Both the position numbers and the translations under genes were made by a program. The notes below the pieces were generated by a model. The model had not been told where the DNA came from and did not search any database. It worked only from the letters and a program-made list of their open reading frames with translations. Positions 1-4,857 of a stretch of 5,349 nucleotides of DNA are shown here, piece after piece. The number at the start of each line of letters is the position of its first letter. The stretch's first letter is position 1. Origin of the DNA: Collinsella sp. (GTDB lineage Bacteria; Actinomycetota; Coriobacteriia; Coriobacteriales; Coriobacteriaceae); NCBI GenBank assembly GCA_020025115.1, contig JAHHSP010000088.1, positions 1 to 5,349 of the forward strand, written 5' to 3'.

Positions 1-2
1 GT

Positions 3-23
3 GGGAGAGCAGGGCGCCGCTGA
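3..23 (+). CDS. possible C-terminal tail of an upstream gene
   Basis: In frame 3 the window opens with six codons reading G-R-A-G-R-R, followed by TGA at 21-23. The other two plus-strand frames stay open straight through both downstream terminators, so this is the only sensible plus-strand stop for a gene transcribed into those terminators. An Arg/Gly-rich basic end is common in real proteins, but seven codons cannot identify a product. The region could equally be the 3' part of a non-coding RNA. Confidence 0.27.
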   Translation, partial: GRAGRR

Positions 24-33
24 CCGGTGGACG

Positions 34-59
34 GCTTTCGCGCGTCTTTGCGCGAGAGC
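34..59 (+). other. stable hairpin before the terminators
   Basis: Positions 34-43 (GCTTTCGCGC) pair with 50-59 (GCGCGAGAGC) as ten base pairs with one G-U, around a six-base loop at 44-49. No U-tract follows, so it is not a terminator by itself. It sits one base upstream of the first terminator stem and would form in the 3' untranslated region of the upstream transcript. There it could block 3' exonucleases or stack on the next hairpin. The pairing is seen directly; the role is inferred. Confidence 0.5.
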
Positions 60-60
60 G

Positions 61-85
61 AGGGGCCCCTCAGGGGGCCCCTTTT
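61..85 (+). terminator. intrinsic terminator 1 of the upstream unit
   Basis: AGGGGCCCC at 61-69 pairs perfectly with GGGGCCCCT at 74-82 around the tetraloop TCAG. The stem is nine base pairs, almost all G-C, and runs into TTTT at 82-85. This is a classical rho-independent terminator for plus-strand transcription. Its stem is strong but its U-tract is short, which may explain why a second terminator follows about 20 bases later. It separates the upstream gene from the acpS unit. Confidence 0.85.
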
Positions 86-104
86 GCCATGTCGATTGGT
101 TGTC

Positions 105-126
105 GGAGCCCCAGTGGCTCCTTTTT
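105..126 (+). terminator. intrinsic terminator 2 (tandem)
   Basis: GGAGCC at 105-110 pairs with GGCTCC at 116-121 around the five-base loop CCAGT, followed by TTTTT at 122-126. The stem is shorter than that of terminator 1 but the U-run is longer, so the two complement each other. Together they should end the upstream transcript efficiently, which means acpS needs its own promoter between about 127 and 224. Confidence 0.82.
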
Positions 127-152
127 CATGTGCCGCCCCGCTCTGCATGCTC

Positions 153-186
153 TTGAAGATACAATGCCCTCTTCAATGGCTACAAT
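153..186 (+). promoter_or_regulatory. probable acpS operon promoter region with dyad
   Basis: The leader is locally AT-rich and holds a perfect 7-bp inverted repeat, TTGAAGA (153-159) and TCTTCAA (170-176), separated by ten bases. The hexamer TACAAT, a good match to a -10 box, occurs at 160-165 inside the dyad and again at 181-186, exactly 21 bp apart. Neither has a good -35 box at 16-18 bp: TTGAAG at 153-158 is 22 bp from the second box, which is too far. A third option is TTATAT at 194-199, with the weak TTCAAT at 172-177. A promoter is expected here because two terminators lie just upstream; which box is used is uncertain. The dyad could be an operator. Confidence 0.4.
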
Positions 187-212
187 AGGAACGTTATATG
201 CTCGTAACTTGC

Positions 213-219
213 AGGGAGG
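213..219 (+). promoter_or_regulatory. acpS ribosome binding site
   Basis: AGGGAGG, continuing to GT, lies five bases before the ATG at 225. The alternative in-frame ATG at 198 has no purine-rich site upstream, and starting there would add nine residues that do not belong to the family's N-terminus. This site fixes the start at 225. Confidence 0.8.
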
Positions 220-224
220 TGCGC

Positions 225-785
225 ATGGCTGAAGCGGGAATCGGCGTCGATATCGTTGAAATATCGCGCATGGAGCGCATCATGCACGTCACTCCATCAT
301 TCATTTCTCGAATGTTCACGGATGAAGAGCGTGCGTATTGCGATGCGTCGGCGCGCCCAGCAGCTCATTATGCTTGCCGTTTTGCCGCTCGCGAGGCCGT
401 TCTCAAGTCTCTCGGGACTGGATTCGGCCAAGAGGGGGTGGGCCGAAATGACGTGTGCACCTCGCGGGATTCAAATGGTAAGCCCGTTGCCGTTCTTTCC
501 GGTGGCGCTCGGGCGGTCGCGGAGCGCCTGGGCGTCCAGGAAGTCGCCATCTCACTGTCTTTCACTGGGGATTTGGCGATTGCAAATGCTCTGGCCATCA
601 CCGCCGAATCAAGGCCCAAACCCAAAGAGGATAAGATTTCCGAGCGTCAGGTGATCGCACGATCGTTTCGAGAGGCGCGCGGCGTACTTGACGAACTCGA
701 GCGCGTGCAGGTTCTCGAGGTGGGCGCTCTGGATCGGGGCGCTTCCGAGCCAGCCCTTGGCATAACTGAAGTTGGTAAGGAGTAG
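225..785 (+). CDS. acpS: holo-[acyl-carrier-protein] synthase with C-terminal extension
   Basis: AcpS moves 4'-phosphopantetheine from coenzyme A to a serine of acyl carrier protein in the cytoplasm, turning apo-ACP into the form used in fatty acid synthesis. The 186-residue product begins MAEAGIGVDIVEISR; Asp9 is the expected Mg ligand. The second core motif, FAAREAVLKSLGTGF (residues 53-67), holds the metal-binding Glu57. SLSFTGDLAIA (110-120) is the final core strand region. Two usually conserved residues differ: Arg56 stands where most homologues have Lys (AAKEA), and Phe113 where they have His (SHT or THT). Family members are usually about 120-130 residues; here residues 129-186 form an extra charged, probably helical tail. 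The stop is five bases before nnr, and the nnr ribosome binding site (TAAGGAG, 776-782) lies inside the last codons, suggesting coupled translation. The family call is firm; normal activity is likely but not certain given the two substitutions. Confidence 0.93.
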   Translation: MAEAGIGVDIVEISRMERIMHVTPSFISRMFTDEERAYCDASARPAAHYACRFAAREAVLKSLGTGFGQEGVGRNDVCTSRDSNGKPVAVLSGGARAVAERLGVQEVAISLSFTGDLAIANALAITAESRPKPKEDKISERQVIARSFREARGVLDELERVQVLEVGALDRGASEPALGITEVGKE

Positions 786-790
786 CGGAT

Positions 791-2398
791 ATGAAGCCGG
801 TTCTTTCGGTCGAGGAGACGCTCCGTCTCGAAGATCTCATTGAAAAGGAAGGGACATCCAAAGCCGCTCTCATGGAGTATGCCGGGGAGTTCCTTGCCGA
901 TGTCGCCATGAAGGCCCATCCGGCTCACGCCGTGGTCCTGGTGGGGTTTGGCAACAACGGAGGTGACGGATGGGTTGCCGCCGACATTCTCAGCCAAAAG
1001 GGCGTGACGGTCGATGTCGTAAGCCCAATCGGGCCTAATGAGATCAAGAGCCCCATCGCACGTCATGTTGCCCGCCGTACGGCCGGAAGGGATGTGAATG
1101 TTATCGTCGGCCCGTCCCGCGACGAGCTCGTCGAGATCCTCGCCCCGGCGGATATTGTGGTCGACGCCATTCTCGGCACCGGCTTCAGCGGTGCTCTTCG
1201 AGCTCCTTTTTCCATTTGGATCCCGACGTTGAACGAGATGGACATGCTCGTCGTCTCGGCCGATGTTCCCTCAGGGTTGAATGCGGAAACCGGTGGGGTC
1301 GAGGGTTCTTGCGTTCACGCCACATATACCGCGACCATGCTTGCGCCCAAGATCGGGTTGTATAGCGGTGAGGGCCCCGAGTTTGCCGGCGAGATTTTGT
1401 GCGGCGAGCTATACGACCGTCTTGATGAGGTCATTGGCGATGTCGAGCACGCGGCAGATATCGTCGAACCTGCCGACCTCATCGATTATTTTCCCGAGCT
1501 CCCCGCCCATGTGAACAAATACAGTCGCGGTTCCGTATTGGTGGTCGCGGGCTCCTCGGCATATCCCGGCGCAGCGATCATGGCGGCCAAAGCCGCTGCG
1601 CGAGCGGGTGCCGGGTATGTGACTGTAGCAACCCCAGATCCATGTGCGAATCTCATTCGCATGGCGCTTCCATGTGTCCCCGTAGTCGGCATCCCCGCCG
1701 ACACACGTGGCGCCTTCGGCGCCGCCGCGGGTTCGGCGGTGTGCGACCTTGCGGAAAAGTTCGACTGCGTCCTGTGCGGCCCGGGCATGACCACGGCGGC
1801 CGGTGGCATGCAGGTGGTCACGGAGCTTCTGAAGAGCGACGTTCCCCTGGTCCTCGACGCAGACGCGCTCAATTGCATGAGCCGCCTTGCCATCGGCGGT
1901 ATCGACACGACACCAGACGTCTATCGTCGTGAGGCGCCGCTTATTCTCACTCCGCACCATCGCGAGCTGTCTCGCCTGGTTGGGGGAGAGCCGGTGGAGG
2001 ATCTTGGCATGGCGATCGACGCCGCGCAGCGTCTGTTGTGGGCCGCTGGTTCGGACAACATGGTTGTGGTTGCCAAGGGTCCCCGTACCGCCATCGTGGG
2101 CGTCGAACGTGTGTTGTTGCCCAAGAGCGGTCCCGCTTCGCTTGCCACGGCGGGATCCGGTGACGTGCTTGCGGGGATTATCGCCGGCAATGTCGCGATG
2201 AGCCACGGCGAGGTCGATCGTTGGGAGATGCAGTGCGCCTACTCCGTTGCCGTTCATTCTTACACGGGGCATATCGCCGCCGCGTCGATGGGCGATCGCA
2301 GCGTGATCGCCACGGACCTGATCGACGTGATCGGCGATGCCATGGGAGTTGTCGAGGAAGAGGCCCTGAGAGACGCTGGAATCGAGTTGGGAGCATAG
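791..2398 (+). CDS. nnr: bifunctional NAD(P)H-hydrate epimerase / ADP-dependent dehydratase
   Basis: Nnr repairs NADH and NADPH damaged by hydration. The N-terminal YjeF_N domain interconverts the R and S hydrates, and the C-terminal ribokinase-like domain dehydrates the S form, using ADP in bacteria. The protein is 535 residues, normal for the fused form. Epimerase (about 1-225): GFGNNGGDG at 52-60, VDAILGTG with Asp125, SADVPSGLNAETG at 156-168 and APKIGL at 185-190. Dehydratase (about 235-525): NKYSRGSVLVVAGSS at 242-256, YPGAAIMAAKAAARAGAG at 258-275, CGPGM at 329-333, LDADALN at 355-361, LTPHHREL at 386-393, VVAKG at 426-430 and AGSGDVLAGIIAG at 454-466, with Asp458 as the expected catalytic base. 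Both halves look intact. TAAGGAG lies eight bases before the ATG. The stop is one base before the alr start. Confidence 0.95.
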   Translation: MKPVLSVEETLRLEDLIEKEGTSKAALMEYAGEFLADVAMKAHPAHAVVLVGFGNNGGDGWVAADILSQKGVTVDVVSPIGPNEIKSPIARHVARRTAGRDVNVIVGPSRDELVEILAPADIVVDAILGTGFSGALRAPFSIWIPTLNEMDMLVVSADVPSGLNAETGGVEGSCVHATYTATMLAPKIGLYSGEGPEFAGEILCGELYDRLDEVIGDVEHAADIVEPADLIDYFPELPAHVNKYSRGSVLVVAGSSAYPGAAIMAAKAAARAGAGYVTVATPDPCANLIRMALPCVPVVGIPADTRGAFGAAAGSAVCDLAEKFDCVLCGPGMTTAAGGMQVVTELLKSDVPLVLDADALNCMSRLAIGGIDTTPDVYRREAPLILTPHHRELSRLVGGEPVEDLGMAIDAAQRLLWAAGSDNMVVVAKGPRTAIVGVERVLLPKSGPASLATAGSGDVLAGIIAGNVAMSHGEVDRWEMQCAYSVAVHSYTGHIAAASMGDRSVIATDLIDVIGDAMGVVEEEALRDAGIELGA

Positions 2399-2399
2399 G

Positions 2400-3551
2400 A
2401 TGCAGACGCTACACGAGCCGCCGACGCGCTGGGCGTGGGCCGAGATCGACACCGGTGCGCTGCGCAGGAACACGCGGGCGTTCAAGGGCCTGGTCGGCCC
2501 TCGTCAGCGCTTGTGCTGCGTGGTCAAGGCCGACGCCTACGGACACGGCGCGGTCAATTGCGCCAAGGTGATGCATGCGGCGGGCGCCGATATGTTTGCC
2601 GTCGCCACCGTGCTGGAGGGGGTCGCACTGCGCGAAGCGGGGCAGAAGCTGCCCATCCTGCTGCTGAGCGAGCCGCCGCAGGGCGCCATCGATACCCTGC
2701 TCGAATACGACATCATGCCCTCGGTCTACTCGCCCGAGTTCGCTTGGGCGTATGGCGAGCGCGCTGCGGCGCTCGGTCGTGTGGGCAAGTATCACATGGC
2801 GATCAACACCGGGATGAACCGTATCGGCGTCCATTGCACGGAGGTCGTCGACTTCCGACGTAGCGTCGATTTCCATGCGGGTTTGGAGTGCGACGGCACG
2901 TTCACCCATTTCGCGACTGCCGACGATCCCGACGGCTGGGACCATCAGCTGCAATGCAAGCGTTTCACCGAGGCGATTTCGGCCTTGCGTGAGGCCGGTT
3001 TTGACCCCGGCATCGTGCATTGCGACAACACCCCCGGCTCGGTGCTCAACCCTGCGATGCACTTCGATATGATTCGAGCTGGAATCGGCTTGTATGGTCT
3101 GCAGCCCTGCGAGCGCACGGCCTCGGTGCTTCCCCTCGAGCCCGTCATGAGCATCCGCGCACGCGTGACGCATACGTGCTATCCGGCCATGGGCGAGGGT
3201 GTGGGCTATGGCTTCACCTATCGGGTTCCGCGTACGCGGGTGGAGGTATGCACGCTGCCCATCGGTTACGCCGACGGGCTGCCGCGCATCCTGTCGAACC
3301 GCATGGATGTTCTGTTCCACGGGGAGCGCATCCGCCAGGTCGGCAACATCTGCATGGACCAATGCATGGTCGCCGTTTCGGAGACCTCGCTGCGCCCGGT
3401 GCGGGAGGCCGAGGTGGGGGACCTGATGACCATCGTGGGTCGTGACGGCGACGCGCAGATCGCGCTAGACGAGCTGGCTCGAGCTTGCGGAACCATCAAC
3501 TATGAGCTCGCGTGCGGGTTTGGCATGCGCTTGGAGAAGATTTACGTGTAG
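2400..3551 (+). CDS. alr: alanine racemase (PLP-dependent)
   Basis: Alr interconverts L- and D-alanine, supplying D-alanine for peptidoglycan stem peptides; it is cytoplasmic and acts as a dimer. The 383-residue length is typical. The N-terminal PLP barrel has VVKADAYGHG at 41-50, with Lys43 as the cofactor lysine; THFATADDPD at 169-178; CDNTPGS at 208-214; and RAGIGLYG at 226-233. The C-terminal beta domain has GEGVGYGFTY at 265-274, with Tyr270 as the opposite catalytic base, then LPIGYADGLPR (286-296), GNICMDQ (315-321) and CGTINYE (363-369). In the segment usually written K-x-D-T-G-M-x-R-x-G, this protein has A-I-N-T-G-M-N-R-I-G (134-143). The lysine that is often carbamylated to hold the active-site arginine is therefore Ala134, while Arg141 is kept. 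A TTGGGAG ribosome binding site (2387-2393) lies in the end of nnr, one base separates the genes, and translation is probably coupled. Confidence 0.96.
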   Translation: MQTLHEPPTRWAWAEIDTGALRRNTRAFKGLVGPRQRLCCVVKADAYGHGAVNCAKVMHAAGADMFAVATVLEGVALREAGQKLPILLLSEPPQGAIDTLLEYDIMPSVYSPEFAWAYGERAAALGRVGKYHMAINTGMNRIGVHCTEVVDFRRSVDFHAGLECDGTFTHFATADDPDGWDHQLQCKRFTEAISALREAGFDPGIVHCDNTPGSVLNPAMHFDMIRAGIGLYGLQPCERTASVLPLEPVMSIRARVTHTCYPAMGEGVGYGFTYRVPRTRVEVCTLPIGYADGLPRILSNRMDVLFHGERIRQVGNICMDQCMVAVSETSLRPVREAEVGDLMTIVGRDGDAQIALDELARACGTINYELACGFGMRLEKIYV

Positions 3552-3552
3552 C

Positions 3553-3598
3553 GACGCCGGCTTGCGAGCGGCGTACGATCGATGAAGGAGGCGGCGTC
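3553..3598 (+). promoter_or_regulatory. structured leader between alr and the glycosylase gene
   Basis: The 47-nt gap after the alr stop can fold in two exclusive ways. In the first, ACGCC plus GCT (3554-3558, 3560-3562) pairs with AGC plus GGCGT (3567-3574), giving eight base pairs with one bulged G and a TGCG loop and leaving the ribosome binding site free. In the second, GACGCCG (3553-3559) pairs perfectly with CGGCGTC (3592-3598). The second form places the ribosome binding site in a 32-nt loop and ends directly against the ATG at 3599. No U-run follows, so it is not a terminator. The pairing is visible; a role in translation control or RNA processing is inferred, and chance is possible in GC-rich DNA. 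Confidence 0.35.
3585..3591 (+). promoter_or_regulatory. glycosylase gene ribosome binding site
   Basis: AAGGAGG, a near-perfect anti-16S match, stands seven bases before the ATG at 3599. The same frame stays open back to an ATG at 3512 inside alr, but that start has no comparable site and would add 29 residues not expected in this family. The next ATG, at 3608, is too far away at 16 bases. Confidence 0.85.
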
Positions 3599-4279
3599 AT
3601 GGGTGTCATGCGCATTCCCGGACATACGGACCAAAAACCGCGCGAGGTCTCACTCGATGAGATTCGTTCCGTCATGGGCGACTGCCGCGCATGCCAGCTT
3701 TGCCAGACGCGCACGAATATCGTCTTTGGCGTGGGCAATCCGCACGCCCGCGTCATGTTCGTGGGTGAGGCACCGGGGAAGAATGAGGATTTGCAGGGCG
3801 AGCCGTTCGTGGGGCGCGCCGGCGAGAATCTCAACCGCATCCTTGCCCTTGCAGGGCTCCGGCGCACGGACGTCTACATCGCCAACGTGCTCAAATGCCG
3901 TCCCCCGCAGAATCGCAATCCCCAGGCGGACGAGGTGCTGGCGTGCTCGCCGTATCTGCGCGAGCAGATACGCAGCATCTGGCCGGATGTCATCGTCACG
4001 CTGGGCAACCCGGCGAGTCACTTCGTGCTCAAGACCGAGACCGGCATCACCAAGCTGCGCGGCCGTTTTCATCAAATGGGCCATTTCACGGTCATGCCGA
4101 CGTTTCATCCGGCGGCAGCACTGCGCAACCCCGTGTGGCAGGAGCTGCTCGAGGAGGATTTTCGCATGCTCGGGGCGTACCTGGCGAAACATCCCGTCGA
4201 TGCGGGCCTTGCCGCGGTGCGTGCGTCCGCACCCGAGGGCGGCGTTCCCGTCGGCGTTCCGCCTGTGATCGAGGGGTAG
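3599..4279 (+). CDS. udg: family 4 (iron-sulfur) uracil-DNA glycosylase
   Basis: This enzyme cuts uracil, from cytosine deamination or dUTP misincorporation, out of DNA to start base excision repair. The 226-residue protein shows the family 4 signatures: Cys29 and Cys32 near the N-terminus (CRACQLC, 29-35), then Cys100 in NVLKCRPPQNRNP (97-109) and Cys116, four ligands for a [4Fe-4S] cluster. Cys35 is an additional cysteine. The active-site motif VGEAPGKNED is at 55-64, GEPFVGRAG at 67-75, VTLGNPAS at 133-140, and the C-terminal DNA-binding motif MPTFHPAAALRNP at 166-178. About 28 residues after the core (199-226) are rich in Ala, Val, Gly and Pro, look disordered, and include a 9-bp direct repeat (CGGCGTTCC at 4240 and 4252). 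The gene follows alr by 47 nt and precedes tsaE by 2 nt, so it is likely co-transcribed. Family 5 or a phage-type SPO1 polymerase-like domain is less likely given the GEAPG motif and Cys spacing. Confidence 0.93.
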   Translation: MGVMRIPGHTDQKPREVSLDEIRSVMGDCRACQLCQTRTNIVFGVGNPHARVMFVGEAPGKNEDLQGEPFVGRAGENLNRILALAGLRRTDVYIANVLKCRPPQNRNPQADEVLACSPYLREQIRSIWPDVIVTLGNPASHFVLKTETGITKLRGRFHQMGHFTVMPTFHPAAALRNPVWQELLEEDFRMLGAYLAKHPVDAGLAAVRASAPEGGVPVGVPPVIEG

Positions 4280-4281
4280 GC

Positions 4282-4791
4282 ATGACGATGGAGTACAGAG
4301 GCCCGCGCGCGTATATGAGCATGGGTGTGGACGACACCATGCGCCTGGGTGAGTTGGTCGCCGGGTGCTTGGAGGACGGCGACGTGCTCGTGTTGACGGG
4401 CGGCTTGGGCGTGGGAAAGACCCATTTCACCAAGGGCGTCTCGGCCGGCCTGGGCGACACCCATCCTGTTACGAGTCCCACGTTCGCGCTCATGGCCGTG
4501 CACGACGGCGGCCGCATACCCTTGTTCCACTTCGACCTGTACCGTCTCGAACACGCCTTTGAGCTTGAGGACACGGGCATCTTCGATGTGTTGGGATACG
4601 AGGGCGCCTGCTTGCTTGAATGGGGAGAGCAGTTCCAGGATGAATTGACCGACGAGTATCTGGGCGTGACCATCTCGCGCATCGAGGGGGATGAGTCTCT
4701 GCGCGAGGTCGCGCTCGTGCCCCACGGCGCCCGCGCGGAGCGTCTGGCCGCTGCGATCGATGAGGCCGTGCGCGTGGAAACCTCGGCCTAA
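4282..4791 (+). CDS. tsaE: tRNA t6A37 biosynthesis ATPase TsaE
   Basis: TsaE is the P-loop ATPase that drives turnover of the TsaB-TsaD-TsaE complex, which adds threonylcarbamoyl to A37 of ANN-decoding tRNAs. The product is 169 residues, close to family size. The Walker A segment is TGGLGVGKTHFTKG (39-52) with Lys46 and Thr47; most homologues read GDLGAGKT, so Gly41 and Val44 are mild differences. Further motifs are VTSPTFAL (63-70), HFDLYRLE (83-90) with Asp85, and LLEWGEQF (111-118) with Glu113. The start at 4282 is chosen because GAGGGG (4271-4276), in the end of the glycosylase gene, lies five bases upstream. A second ATG at 4288 is also possible and would remove two residues. The frame stays open back to 3895, but that part overlaps the glycosylase gene and is out-of-frame shadow. 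The gap to the upstream stop is 2 nt. Confidence 0.95.
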   Translation: MTMEYRGPRAYMSMGVDDTMRLGELVAGCLEDGDVLVLTGGLGVGKTHFTKGVSAGLGDTHPVTSPTFALMAVHDGGRIPLFHFDLYRLEHAFELEDTGIFDVLGYEGACLLEWGEQFQDELTDEYLGVTISRIEGDESLREVALVPHGARAERLAAAIDEAVRVETSA

Positions 4792-4857
4792 CGTTTCAAT
4801 TTGCACCCGTCCTCATGGAGACCTCCCGATTAGATCTGAGCGCTTGGAGCGAGAGAG
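4792..4857 (+). other. tsaE-tsaB spacer
   Basis: These 66 bases are the longest gap in the operon. TTGCAC at 4801-4806 and TTAGAT at 4830-4835 resemble -35 and -10 boxes, but their 23-bp spacing is too long for a normal promoter. A small palindrome (GGAGACCTCC, 4817-4826) is present. No terminator is visible, so read-through from tsaE is expected. The end of the spacer carries the tsaB ribosome binding site (GGAG, 4846-4849). Confidence 0.4.

Noticed and set aside
878..880. Tyr30 in the LMEYAG motif of Nnr, where LMENAG is common
   Set aside because: This position varies among YjeF_N proteins and all core epimerase motifs are intact, so I do not treat it as significant.
1709..1723. GGCGCC-TTC-GGCGCC hairpin inside nnr
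   Set aside because: It encodes an ordinary Gly/Ala-rich stretch, has no U-run after it and is easily produced by GC-rich codons.
1409..2485. Long minus-strand open frame (358 codons) opposite nnr
   Set aside because: It lies antisense to a gene with clear catalytic motifs in both domains; the encoded sequence is His/Arg-rich with no recognisable family. It is a by-product of high GC.
2409..3362. Minus-strand open frame (317 codons) opposite alr
   Set aside because: It is complementary to nearly all of the racemase core, has no protein family look and no ribosome binding site I could see.
3895..4281. Upstream extension of the tsaE frame
   Set aside because: It overlaps the glycosylase gene in another frame, reads as low-complexity Arg/Gly/Ser, and a ribosome binding site supports the start at 4282.
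4105..4806. Minus-strand open frames opposite tsaE and the end of the glycosylase gene
   Set aside because: They shadow two firmly identified genes and their composition is that of an antisense translation.
4801..4835. Promoter-like TTGCAC and TTAGAT before tsaB
   Set aside because: The 23-bp spacing is too long and the -10 match is weak; read-through from tsaE is sufficient.
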